Of a stretch of 38,786 bases of DNA, positions 1 to 7,097 are shown piece by piece. How positions within the stretch are numbered: the first letter of the stretch is position 1; every line of letters starts with the position of its first letter. The translations under genes and the position numbers were made by a program. Origin of the DNA: Phycisphaerales bacterium (GTDB taxonomy: Bacteria; Planctomycetota; Phycisphaerae; Phycisphaerales; UBA1924); assembly GCA_947459215.1 (NCBI GenBank), contig CANHCQ010000030.1, positions 1 to 38,786 on the forward strand, written 5' to 3'. The notes below the pieces were generated by a model, which was given only the letters and a program-made list of their open reading frames with translations, was not told where the DNA came from and did no database searches.

Positions 1-648
1 GGCTGGTTCGACGGCCGCCCGAGCGTGCTGCGCGGCGAGGCGCAGGAGATCGTGATCAAGGGAAGCTGGCGGATCCCGGCCGCGGTCGTTCGCTTCGCGC
101 CGACTCAGGCCCCCGGCGAGACGGCGACGGAGACGAAGGACTACCTCATCAGTTGGGATGCTCGGCCGATGCCGGTGGTGTATCCGGAGGGCAAGTCGGG
201 GCTGCTCGTGATCCGCGGCGTCTCCAATGGTCCGGCCAAGGACGCGGGCGGCGCGATCGACTATCGCGCGGCATGGCAGGGCGAAGATGTCGAGGCCGGG
301 ATCGAACTACTGCGCACGCTGATGAATCAGCCGTGGCGATCGCAGGTGGCCGGCATTGACGTCACGGATTACGCGAGCAGCAAGCAGCTCACGATCGAGA
401 CGATCCACAAGTCGCGGCTGATCTGGGGCGGCCGGGCCAGCAAGCCGCTCGCCGGCGAGTGCTCGACGCAGGCGAAGCTCGGCAAGATCAACGACCTCGT
501 CGCGTACACCAGGCGCATCGACGGCGAGAAGGGTGAGATCGAGATCTGGTGGCCGATCAACAAGACGCTGGAGATCGATCGCACCGCCAGCAAGCCGGTG
601 GGTACGAGCGGCGAAGCGACCGCGAACGCCGAGACCCCGCAGCGTTGA
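1..648 (+). CDS. C-terminal part of a possible FtsQ/DivIB-like protein (5' end outside window)
   Basis: The frame is open from base 1, so the GTG at 25 is probably internal and the gene starts upstream. About 215 residues are visible, ending at TGA 646-648. The visible part has no obvious membrane helix and reads as an alpha/beta domain. The order of blocks (an 'IDVTDY' strand, a strand with 'LIWGG', then 'AKLGKINDLV' and a closing 'GEIEIWWPIN' strand) resembles the C-terminal periplasmic domain of FtsQ/DivIB. In that family a short strand with WG is followed by a helix and an 'iDvRyP' strand. The resemblance is only by pattern; the POTRA domain and membrane anchor would lie upstream. The last 25 residues are low-complexity Thr/Ala/Glu. 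If not FtsQ, it is an uncharacterised protein. The next gene starts 101 bases downstream on the same strand. Confidence 0.6.
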   Translation, partial: GWFDGRPSVLRGEAQEIVIKGSWRIPAAVVRFAPTQAPGETATETKDYLISWDARPMPVVYPEGKSGLLVIRGVSNGPAKDAGGAIDYRAAWQGEDVEAGIELLRTLMNQPWRSQVAGIDVTDYASSKQLTIETIHKSRLIWGGRASKPLAGECSTQAKLGKINDLVAYTRRIDGEKGEIEIWWPINKTLEIDRTASKPVGTSGEATANAETPQR

Positions 649-748
649 TCGAGCCCACGCGCAAGCGTGGTGGCTGTTGTTCCCACGCTCTCCGCCGTTC
701 CCTTTCCGACCGATCCCGTTCGCCACTGCTTGCGTACGAGTTACCGCA

Positions 749-1795
749 ATGTCATCCCAGGACGCACAACCGCCGATGGATCCGTCGAGTGCGCCGACGG
801 GCGCGCCGCAGTCTGGCGATGAACCGCTGCTGGCGGAACCGCAGCGCCGACGGCACCGGCGTCCGCTGGAGTGGCTGCGCTCTGAACTCGCGATCGCGGG
901 GGGGAGTGAGTCCGATCGCTGGTCGCATCGGCGGGGGGAGCCGCGGACGTTTGCGTTCCTCTGGGCGATGTTCCTGATGTTCGCGGCGTTGGTCGCGTTG
1001 GGGGTCGTGCTGACGGGCGGCATTGTCTCGCTCGACGCATACCAGCCGCTGTCTCGCGGCCTGGTTGTGACGATTGCGGTCGGTGTGCTTGTCTTCTGGC
1101 CGCTGCTGAGGCTGAGCCAGGATGTGCCTGAGGAGGGGTCGATCCGCGCCACGCTCAAGGACCTGTTCATTGTCCTGGTGCCGGTGCAGGCGGTGATCTG
1201 GCCCCAGATGTTCCTGGCGCGATGGAGCGTTGAGACCGTGCTGGCGATGAGCCTCGCACTGACGGCGTGGACCTTGGTGATCGGAGCGGTTCTCGTGCTG
1301 GCGCTGCGGCGTCGGGCCACCCTTCGCACGGCGTGGATGCTGTTTTGCGTGACACTGGCGATTGGTGGACTGTTGATCGGCATCGCGACCGGCGCTTCGG
1401 CGATGGACCCGCTGCGGCCGCGCGAGCCTCGGGCAGCGCCGGCCATCGTGCTCGCCTCCGGCGTGGGGCTGGTGAGCGATATCTCGGCGGATCGATCGTG
1501 GAGCGGCGCGTGGGCGCTGACAATGCCGGCGCACTGGGCGGCGATCAAGGCGACATTCGGAGCGAGCGCGGCGTTGTGGATCGCGGCCTTTGTGCTGGGC
1601 GGGCGGCGGATGGCGTGGCCTCTGCACGACGTGGGCTATGGCGAATCCGGCCTAGACTCCTCGATATTAGCAGATGGTGACGGGGCGGTGGGGGAACGTG
1701 TGACAACTGGCGATGGCGACGCGGTGCGGGCACCGGCCGCGGGAATGGCCGTCGAATCGACGCCAGACGACGTGAAACAAGACCGAATCGATTGA
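749..1795 (+). CDS. Six-helix membrane protein of unknown function
   Basis: This encodes 348 residues. The ATG at 749 was chosen because upstream codons in the frame are low-complexity Arg/Pro and because the protein then begins with a plausible soluble N-terminus (MSSQDAQPPMDPSS). Residues 1-70 are Pro/Arg-rich and cytoplasmic in character. Six hydrophobic segments follow, among them FLWAMFLMFAALVALGVVL, VVTIAVGVLVFWPLL, FIVLVPVQAVIWPQMFLA, VLAMSLALTAWTLVIGAVL, LFCVTLAIGGLLIGIATGA and ASAALWIAAFVLGG. A charged tail of about 60 residues closes the protein. I recognise no family or catalytic motif. It ends 10 bases before greA, so the two are probably co-transcribed. Confidence 0.75.
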   Translation: MSSQDAQPPMDPSSAPTGAPQSGDEPLLAEPQRRRHRRPLEWLRSELAIAGGSESDRWSHRRGEPRTFAFLWAMFLMFAALVALGVVLTGGIVSLDAYQPLSRGLVVTIAVGVLVFWPLLRLSQDVPEEGSIRATLKDLFIVLVPVQAVIWPQMFLARWSVETVLAMSLALTAWTLVIGAVLVLALRRRATLRTAWMLFCVTLAIGGLLIGIATGASAMDPLRPREPRAAPAIVLASGVGLVSDISADRSWSGAWALTMPAHWAAIKATFGASAALWIAAFVLGGRRMAWPLHDVGYGESGLDSSILADGDGAVGERVTTGDGDAVRAPAAGMAVESTPDDVKQDRID

Positions 1796-1805
1796 GGATC
1801 GAGCG

Positions 1806-2270
1806 ATGGAACTGTTGAGCAAGACCGAAAAAGAGCAGCTGGAAACCCGTCTGGCGTTCCTGATCGCCAACCGCGCGGTGATCTCCAAGCGCATCGCCGA
1901 AGCCCGCGAACTGGGCGACCTCAAGGAGAACGGCGACTACCACGCCGCCCGTGAGCAGCAGGGTCTTGAGGAGGCGGAGATCCGCCGCCTTGAGCAGCGC
2001 CTCGCGCAGGTGAAGGTGATCGACGAGGCCATGCAGAAGGCCGCGGGCGGCACCGTGTTCATCGGCAGCACCGTGAAGATGAAGGACCTCGACGACGACG
2101 ACGTGGACACGTACAAGCTCGTCGGCGAGACGTCGGGTTCGTTCGACTTTGTCGAGGTGACCGCCAACAGCCCGATGGGCGAGGCGATGATGAAGGCCCG
2201 CGTTGGCGACGTCATTCGCGTGAGCGCTCCGCGCGGCACCAAGCGGTTCGAGATTCTCGAGATCGCCTGA
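1806..2270 (+). CDS. greA: Transcription elongation factor GreA
   Basis: This encodes 154 residues, close to the usual 155-160. GreA enters the secondary channel of RNA polymerase and stimulates cleavage of backtracked transcripts. The N-terminal coiled coil (about residues 1-75) carries the family motif 'ARELGDLKENGDYHAAREQQ', with the acidic D and E at the hairpin tip that help hold the catalytic magnesium. The C-terminal FKBP-like domain (about 80-154) contains 'VGDVIRV' and ends in 'RFEILEI'. The ATG follows the upstream membrane-protein stop by 10 bases with a weak GGA/GAG ribosome site, suggesting coupling. Assignment is secure. Confidence 0.96.
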   Translation: MELLSKTEKEQLETRLAFLIANRAVISKRIAEARELGDLKENGDYHAAREQQGLEEAEIRRLEQRLAQVKVIDEAMQKAAGGTVFIGSTVKMKDLDDDDVDTYKLVGETSGSFDFVEVTANSPMGEAMMKARVGDVIRVSAPRGTKRFEILEIA

Positions 2271-2354
2271 GGACTCCACGGCAATGAGCTGGGATGGAAC
2301 GGGAACTTCTCGGTCCCATGTGTTTGCTCGGGGTAGTTTGGCCTTTTGGATGCT

Positions 2355-2382
2355 TTGATCTCGCCTGCGACAGAGCTAGAGT
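2355..2382 (+). promoter_or_regulatory. Candidate sigma70-like promoter in the greA-carbonic anhydrase gap
   Basis: A -35 TTGATC (2355-2360), a 16-base spacer and a -10 TAGAGT (2377-2382) lie about 85 bases after greA. Transcription would begin near 2390 and would either end at the hairpin at 2510-2541, giving a small RNA of about 150 bases, or read through as a long leader to the carbonic anhydrase gene. This rests on pattern only. Confidence 0.3.
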
Positions 2383-2509
2383 TTTTCGATGGTCTCCGTT
2401 CTTCTCTCACACTCGTGTTGTTGCGACGCCGCCCCGGTTCGGCGGTGTTGCACTGCGTGTGTCTGAGTGCGGAACGCGGCTGACGCCTTCTGCCCCCAAG
2501 ATGCCAGTG

Positions 2510-2541
2510 CCGCCGCCGATTTCGGCGGCGGTTGTGTTTTT
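2510..2541 (+). terminator. Rho-independent terminator
   Basis: A perfect 9-bp stem (CCGCCGCCG / CGGCGGCGG) with an ATTT loop is followed at once by TTGTGTTTTT. It lies about 240 bases after greA and about 140 bases before the carbonic anhydrase start. It could end greA read-through transcripts, end a short RNA, or attenuate the downstream gene. Confidence 0.75.
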
Positions 2542-2633
2542 GGCTCTCGGGGGCGGGCGACGCACACGCGAACGTTCACCCCCGAGCGATCGTGGCGGGA
2601 CCGATGTGTGACGCCGTGCGGTGTCGAGGTCTC

Positions 2634-2661
2634 GCCCGGAATCGGGCCGGTCGTCCGGCCC
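2634..2661 (+). promoter_or_regulatory. Two overlapping, mutually exclusive hairpins before the carbonic anhydrase start
   Basis: GCCCG-GAAT-CGGGC (2634-2647) and GGGCCGG-TCGT-CCGGCCC (2644-2661) share bases 2644-2647, so only one can form at a time. The second ends 18 bases before the ATG at 2680 and just before the GGAG ribosome site. This geometry fits a leader that controls translation, but no ligand or riboswitch class is recognised. Confidence 0.35.
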
Positions 2662-2679
2662 AAAGCTCTGGAGTTTGAG

Positions 2680-3291
2680 ATGTCGCTCTTTGAATCCATC
2701 GACAACACCGTCAACACCCGCGAGAACTGGGCCCTGCGCCGCCGCAAGGGGATCCCCAACAACAAGAGGCTCTTCGTGCTGACCTGCATGGACGAGCGCA
2801 TCCCCGTCGAGCATGCCCTGGGTATCCAGCTCGGCGACGCGCACATCTATCGAAACGCGGGCGCACTGGTCACCGACGACGTGATCCGATCGGCCACGCT
2901 CACCACCAACTTCTTCGGCACCCAGGAGATCATCATCCTGCTGCACACCGAGTGCGGCATGATGACCACCACCGGAGAGAAGGTCGTCGAAGCCTTAAGA
3001 GAGCGGCTCACCAAGGAGGGCGTCAACTTTGACCAGGTCGCCCTCGATCCGGCGATCCCGCAGCTCAAGATTCCCAAGGCGCAGCTGGCCGAGTGGTTCC
3101 GCACCTTCGAGGATGTCGACGACGCGGCGGTGCAACAGGTCAAGCTGCTGCGCGAGCATCCCTTCATCCCCAAGTCGGTGAAGATTCACGCCTACATCTT
3201 CGAGACCGAGTCGAACACCCTGCGGCGTCCGCGCGAGCGGCTGTCCGAGCAGGTCTCGACCGCGCCCAAGCCGCTTCAGCCCGCTCGCTGA
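2680..3291 (+). CDS. Beta-class carbonic anhydrase
   Basis: This encodes 203 residues and probably catalyses reversible CO2 hydration in the cytoplasm. The zinc ligands of the family are visible: Cys36 in 'TCMDER', with Asp38 and Arg40 as the catalytic dyad, and His89 and Cys92 in 'LLHTECGM'. The CMDxR...HTxCGM pattern is that of the small mycobacterial Rv1284 type. The protein is about 40 residues longer than that type, with extra helical sequence between the HTECGM block and the C-terminus. The ATG at 2680 was chosen for its GGAG ribosome site 7 bases upstream; an in-frame upstream extension is low-complexity and crosses the terminator. A monocistronic unit is likely, preceded by a structured leader. 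Confidence 0.92.
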   Translation: MSLFESIDNTVNTRENWALRRRKGIPNNKRLFVLTCMDERIPVEHALGIQLGDAHIYRNAGALVTDDVIRSATLTTNFFGTQEIIILLHTECGMMTTTGEKVVEALRERLTKEGVNFDQVALDPAIPQLKIPKAQLAEWFRTFEDVDDAAVQQVKLLREHPFIPKSVKIHAYIFETESNTLRRPRERLSEQVSTAPKPLQPAR

Positions 3292-3323
3292 TCGGACCGC
3301 TGGCGATTCCCAAACGCAACGGC

Positions 3324-3349
3324 CCACCGGCGCCGAAGGGCGGCGGTGG
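3324..3349. terminator. Weak bidirectional hairpin between convergent genes
   Basis: CCACCG (3324-3329) pairs with CGGTGG (3344-3349), with an inner CGCC/GGCG pairing. It sits in the 82-base gap between the convergent carbonic anhydrase and LOG genes. There is no T-run on either side, so terminator function is uncertain. Confidence 0.3.
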
Positions 3350-3373
3350 AGCCTTCGTGGTTCGTGACCGAGA

Positions 3374-4198
3374 TCAGGACGCCCCGCGTTCGCCGAGCCA
3401 CCAGGAACGCTTGGGCTTGTTCTTGGCCCGCGTTGCACTGGCCTCGATTCCTCGGCGGAGGATGTCCCTCGCCTCCGCTGGCGAGTCGGTGACGCTGATG
3501 AGGTCGATGTCGGTGGGGCTGATTGTGCCGCCGGCGACGAGGCGGCGGCGGAAGAACTCGAGCATCGGCTCCCAAAAGTCGCGGCCCATGAGGATGATCG
3601 GAAAGTTCTCGACCTTCCGTGTTTGCACGAGCGTGGCGACCTCGAAGAGTTCGTCGAGCGTGCCGAAGCCGCCGGGAAGGATGACGAAGCCGTACGAGTA
3701 CTTCACGAGCATGACCTTGCGGACGAAGAAGTAGCGGAACTCGATGAAGCGATCGACGTACGGGTTGGCGTGTTGCTCGTGGGGCAGGACGATGTTGCAG
3801 CCGATGCTCTTGCCGCCGGCTTCTTTCGCGCCGCGGTTGGCGGCTTCCATGATGCCGGGTCCGCCGCCGGTGATAGTGGTGAGGCCCAGTTCGGCGATCT
3901 GCGCGCCGACATCACGAGCGAGCTGGTAGTAGCGGTGTGTCTCGTCGAAGCGGGCGGAGCCGAAGACGGTGACGCACGGCCCGACGAAGTGCAGCGAGCG
4001 GAAGCCACGGATGAACTCGGCTGTGATGCGGCAGACACGAAGGAGCTCGGCGGTGCGCGACTGCGGTCCTTCGAGGAACCGCCGGGCGTCGTCGGTGGAC
4101 GGTCCCTTGCCCCAAGCGCCGCCGGTCGCGGGCGGGCCGAACTGCGTGAGCGTCATGTCTTCGTGGTTTGATGGGTTTGTCGGCGCGTCGTGCGGCAT
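3374..4198 (-). CDS. LOG-family protein (TIGR00730-type nucleoside 5'-monophosphate phosphoribohydrolase)
   Basis: This encodes 274 residues. LOG proteins cleave nucleoside or cytokinin 5'-monophosphates to the free base and ribose phosphate. The Rossmann-like core begins with 'VTVFGSARF' (about 76-84), then the nucleotide-binding 'GGGPGIMEAANRG' (111-123) and the family signature 'PGGFGTLDELFE' (175-186), with the catalytic Arg-Lys of 'FFVRK' (157-161). The N-terminal 65 residues are longer than in minimal LOG proteins of about 190 residues and match the longer bacterial subgroup. The ATG at 4198 is taken; MTLTQFG at 4156 is an alternative start. It is transcribed away from the LuxR-type gene across a 279-base gap. 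Confidence 0.9.
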   Translation of the reverse strand: MPHDAPTNPSNHEDMTLTQFGPPATGGAWGKGPSTDDARRFLEGPQSRTAELLRVCRITAEFIRGFRSLHFVGPCVTVFGSARFDETHRYYQLARDVGAQIAELGLTTITGGGPGIMEAANRGAKEAGGKSIGCNIVLPHEQHANPYVDRFIEFRYFFVRKVMLVKYSYGFVILPGGFGTLDELFEVATLVQTRKVENFPIILMGRDFWEPMLEFFRRRLVAGGTISPTDIDLISVTDSPAEARDILRRGIEASATRAKNKPKRSWWLGERGAS

Positions 4199-4309
4199 GC
4201 ACTCACTGATCGGTCCGCGCGGGCGAAGACAAACAACGGATGCTGTTGTCCATGTTGAAACGCCGTTTCAGATATCGAACGGTGCAATTCGCTTGAGCGG
4301 CGTTGCGTC

Positions 4310-4324
4310 AGATTCTCAGAATCT
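4310..4324. promoter_or_regulatory. 15-bp 7-1-7 palindrome in the LOG/LuxR divergent region
   Basis: AGATTCT-C-AGAATCT is a perfect inverted repeat with a one-base centre, the geometry often bound by Fur-family dimers and other small dimeric regulators. It lies 112 bases upstream of the LOG start and 154 bases upstream of the LuxR-type start. The rest of 4199-4477 shows no gene and no convincing promoter pair. Confidence 0.3.
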
Positions 4325-4477
4325 CATGCATACATCACTTGACGACATGCGAAAAGTTGGCGGAAGATGACGTCGCGTCATGGAGCCTTCCGGGGGCTCC
4401 ATGCATGCGCTCGTACGCGATGCGTTCTGGCATCCGCGCGATGGGTCTGGTCGCAAAAAGAAGGCGGGGCTTGGAGC

Positions 4478-5131
4478 ATGACCACGGGTCACGGAGCGAT
4501 CGCGGCACTCAGCGAGGGCTTGTCGCGACACAATGCGTTCTGGGAAGCACTGGTGCACGATAGTGGTGCGCACGTGATGGTGATCGATGTCGATGGCTTG
4601 GTGCATTACTCCAATGCGTCGATGGCCGCATGCTTCGGCACCGAGATCGTCGTGAATCAGCGGCTGCACGATCTCATCGATGTTGCTCTGGCCGATGAGC
4701 GGCTTGGGCTGGTGCGTCGCGTCGCCCAATCAGGCAAGGCGTTGACTGTGGACGGGCGGGTGAAGGGCGTGATGCTGCGGTGCGTGATGCGGCTTCTGAC
4801 TCCTGCCGAGTCGCCGCGGAAGGTCTTGATCGTGGCGCGTCAGCTCGCGCCGGGCGTCCCGCCGGCCTCGGATACGGAGCACGTCGTCGCGTCGGTGGAT
4901 GACGCGGGAATCCTGAAAGACCTCACGGATCGTGAGCTCGAGATTCTTCGGCTGATCGCCGAGGGGCTTCCGACGTCTGCGATCGCGGCCAAGCTGGGCC
5001 GAAGCGTGAAGACCGTCGAATGGCATCGTGTGTCGCTGGGTGAGAAGCTCGGTGTCAGCAACCGTGTGGAGCTGGCACGCATCGCGATCCGGGCCGGGTT
5101 GACGGGCCTGGGTGATGCCGTCGCCAAGTAG
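4478..5131 (+). CDS. PAS-domain LuxR-family transcriptional regulator
   Basis: This encodes 217 residues. Residues 19-125 read as a PAS-like sensor ('HVMVIDVDGLVHYSNASMAA' is a typical PAS opening). Residues 148-207 are a LuxR/FixJ helix-turn-helix with 'LTDRELEILRLIAEGL', 'AIAAKLGRSVKTVEWHR' and 'KLGVSNRVELARIA'. There is no receiver domain, so the signal is probably sensed by the PAS domain and not by phosphotransfer. The ATG at 4478 is preferred because the PAS begins soon after it; upstream in-frame codons are Arg/Cys-rich and unlike protein. Target genes cannot be told from the sequence. Confidence 0.85.
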   Translation: MTTGHGAIAALSEGLSRHNAFWEALVHDSGAHVMVIDVDGLVHYSNASMAACFGTEIVVNQRLHDLIDVALADERLGLVRRVAQSGKALTVDGRVKGVMLRCVMRLLTPAESPRKVLIVARQLAPGVPPASDTEHVVASVDDAGILKDLTDRELEILRLIAEGLPTSAIAAKLGRSVKTVEWHRVSLGEKLGVSNRVELARIAIRAGLTGLGDAVAK

Positions 5132-5274
5132 ATTTCCAAGGCTCCGGCACCGGGTGACGCATCCTTCGGGGCCACGGGCTCCCGAATGGGTCCGACGCAC
5201 CCCGGTGTCCGGGTTTGGTTCCGGGTCGATTCGATCCGCGGCGAGTGATCCTGTGCGAATTCTGGCGATCGCTC

Positions 5275-5303
5275 TTGCGGGCGGGCGGAAATGCGGCTAT
5301 GCT
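5275..5303 (+). promoter_or_regulatory. Putative promoter of the prepilin unit
   Basis: -35 TTGCGG (5275-5280), a 17-base spacer and -10 TATGCT (5298-5303). The predicted start of transcription (about 5310) falls inside the palindrome at 5308-5327, the expected position for repression. The same -35 hexamer with 17-base spacing recurs at 14007. Confidence 0.45.
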
Positions 5304-5307
5304 CACT

Positions 5308-5327
5308 ATTGAGAATGACTTCTCAAT
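5308..5327. promoter_or_regulatory. Operator copy 1: palindrome with core TGAGAANNNNTTCTCA
   Basis: ATTGAGAATGACTTCTCAAT has perfect 8-bp arms around TGAC. The 16-base core is shared with the site at 7901-7916, 2.6 kb downstream. It overlaps the predicted transcription start and the ATG at 5315, so a bound repressor would block the prepilin unit. The TGA-rich AT arms recall Zur/Fur-family boxes, although the even spacing differs from the classic 15-bp 7-1-7 box. The identity of the regulator is inferred; no Fur-family gene lies in the window. Confidence 0.6.
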
Positions 5328-6163
5328 ATCGAAATCGTCGACTCCCAGCGAAGCCGCGTGCGGTGCGGGGTGGCGCGTTCACGCTCATCGAGCTCTTGGT
5401 CGTGATCGCGATCATCGCGATTCTGATCGGGGTGTTGCTGCCGGCACTCGGCAAAGCACGGCAGTCGGCGCGCACGATCGTGTGTCTGAATCAAGTCCGC
5501 CAGCTCGAAGTCGCGAACCAGCTTTATTCTGACGTCAGCAAGGGCCTGTACGTCGACGCCGGGCTGCCGCACGGCGGTCCATCGAGCCTTGCGTCGGTGC
5601 GGCGCTCGTTTGTGTTTACGCTCGAGCCGTACTACTCGGGGACGATGTCCCTCCGCTCGCCGGTGGACAAGAGCCCGCGGTGGGCGGTGAGTCAGGGCGG
5701 CGAGGACGACGGCCAGACGCTCGCGGAAGTGCGAGGTTTGCTCGAGCGTGGGCAGACGGTCAACCTGAAGAAGTTGGCACGGTGGACGAGTTACGGCATC
5801 AACGAGTGGACCAGCCGCAGTTTTCCGCCGGGGCTTGATCCACGTGAGCCGTTCGATCGTCAGAGTCGGGTCGAGACGCCTTCGGCGACGGTGCACTTTG
5901 TGCAGATGACGCAGGGCTTTGACAAAAGCTCGTTCGCCAAGAGCGATCACGTGCACGCGGCGGACTGGAGCAACGCGGGCGACGACGGAGCGGCGACGAT
6001 CGCGGCTTCGCAGGCCGACACCAACGCGCACGGCGGCAAGGCCAAGAGCAAGGACGCGCTTTCGAACTACTCGTTCCTGGATGGGCACGCGGAGACGCTG
6101 CGTTTCAAGGCGGTGTACGCGGGCGAAGAGACGAATCGGTTTTTCCCGCCACGGGCCCACTAG
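5315..6163 (+). CDS. Prepilin-type secreted protein (type II secretion/pseudopilin family, H-X9-DG-like end)
   Basis: This encodes 282 residues from the ATG at 5315; an in-frame ATG at 5291 has the better ribosome site (GGCGGA) but precedes the operator. The class III leader is basic, with the cleavage region at Gly20-Ala21 and then '[24 protein letters not shown]', with Glu at +5 from Phe. The pseudopilin helix continues to about residue 60. The C-terminal part has the planctomycete signature '[14 protein letters not shown]' and a His-containing stretch 'SDHVHAADW'. It probably acts in the periplasm or on the surface after prepilin peptidase cleavage. It opens a unit with the next two genes (gap of 24 bases), apparently under operator copy 1. 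A lone prepilin beside metal-type genes is unusual; a role in zinc uptake is inference only. Confidence 0.85.
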   Translation: MTSQYRNRRLPAKPRAVRGGAFTLIELLVVIAIIAILIGVLLPALGKARQSARTIVCLNQVRQLEVANQLYSDVSKGLYVDAGLPHGGPSSLASVRRSFVFTLEPYYSGTMSLRSPVDKSPRWAVSQGGEDDGQTLAEVRGLLERGQTVNLKKLARWTSYGINEWTSRSFPPGLDPREPFDRQSRVETPSATVHFVQMTQGFDKSSFAKSDHVHAADWSNAGDDGAATIAASQADTNAHGGKAKSKDALSNYSFLDGHAETLRFKAVYAGEETNRFFPPRAH

Positions 6164-6187
6164 CCGCGGCGATTGGAGTGTGATCTC

Positions 6188-6994
6188 ATGAAGATGCAGG
6201 CTCTTTCAATGGCGGCGGCACTTGCACTCGTCAGCGCGGGCGCGAGCGCGCTGCACCTGGGCGATCTTGCCGTCGGGCTGAACAACGGGCGACTCGCCAC
6301 TGGCGTGTTCCTGATCAATGGCGACAATGCGATCCCGCTGCTTTCCGAGCGGGTGTTCATCTGCACGCTGGGTAAGTTCCCGGGCTTTAACGACGATCCG
6401 GGCATGGATTCGCTCGAGAACACCTTCGCGGCCAGCCAGGCAATCGGCTATTCGATGCGGGGCAGCCTCCGAAAGTGGACCGGGAGCGGCCTCACGACGG
6501 CGATCGACGAGCGTCTGCAGACCCGCTTTGGCACCGCGGCCACGATCCGCGTGTCATCGACCGACGACACGCCGGTGGTCGGAACGACCCGCACGGCCAG
6601 CAGCGTCGGTGTCTGGCACCATCACATCGGCTACACGCTTCTGACGCCCGCGACCGGGGGCGTGTACGTGTTGGAGTTCGAGCTGTGGGCACCCGGAGGG
6701 TCGCTTGCGACCAGCAAGCCCTATTGGTTCGTTTTCAATCAGAACAGCGACGACGCGACGGTGCAGAGCGTGGTTGCGTATCTGAAGCAGAATGTCGTGC
6801 AGGAGACGTGTGCCGCGGACATCAACGCCGACGGGCTTGTGGACGACAGCGACTTCACGCTGTTCGCCTATGGCTACAACGAGCTGCTCTGCAAGCCGCC
6901 CGGCTGTCCGTATGACTTCAACGGCGACGGCGCTGTCGACGATTCGGACTTCGTCGTGTTTGCGCAGCAGTACAACGAACTGTTGTGTCCGTAA
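6188..6994 (+). CDS. Secreted HxH protein with two dockerin-like C-terminal repeats; resembles surface/zinc-associated (all3515-like) proteins
   Basis: This encodes 268 residues with a GGAG ribosome site 10 bases upstream. Residues 1-22 are a signal peptide (cut near ASA-LHL). The mature domain begins 'HLGDLAVGLNNGRL', has 'DDPG' and 'LRKWTGSG', then His144-His146 in 'GVWHHHIGYTLL', 'GVYVLEFELWA' and 'KPYWFVFN'. The G-D-hydrophobic opening, HxH block and YxLEF strand recall the actinobacterial surface-anchored domain found with metal ABC transporters and the Zur-repressed cyanobacterial All3515 family. That comparison is from memory. It is a paralog of the next gene with the same block order. 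Residues about 208-268 hold two EF-hand-like repeats, 'DINADGLVDDSDF' and 'DFNGDGAVDDSDF', each ending in YNELLC. A zinc ligand role for the His cluster is inferred. Confidence 0.8.
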   Translation: MKMQALSMAAALALVSAGASALHLGDLAVGLNNGRLATGVFLINGDNAIPLLSERVFICTLGKFPGFNDDPGMDSLENTFAASQAIGYSMRGSLRKWTGSGLTTAIDERLQTRFGTAATIRVSSTDDTPVVGTTRTASSVGVWHHHIGYTLLTPATGGVYVLEFELWAPGGSLATSKPYWFVFNQNSDDATVQSVVAYLKQNVVQETCAADINADGLVDDSDFTLFAYGYNELLCKPPGCPYDFNGDGAVDDSDFVVFAQQYNELLCP

Positions 6995-7097
6995 GTCCCT
7001 TGCGATTTGTTCATGGCGGGCGGGGCACGCCGCGGCCTCGTTCGGGCTCACCCGTGTTGGGTGGATGTGTGCGCGGCACGCGATAGGAGATTGAGTG

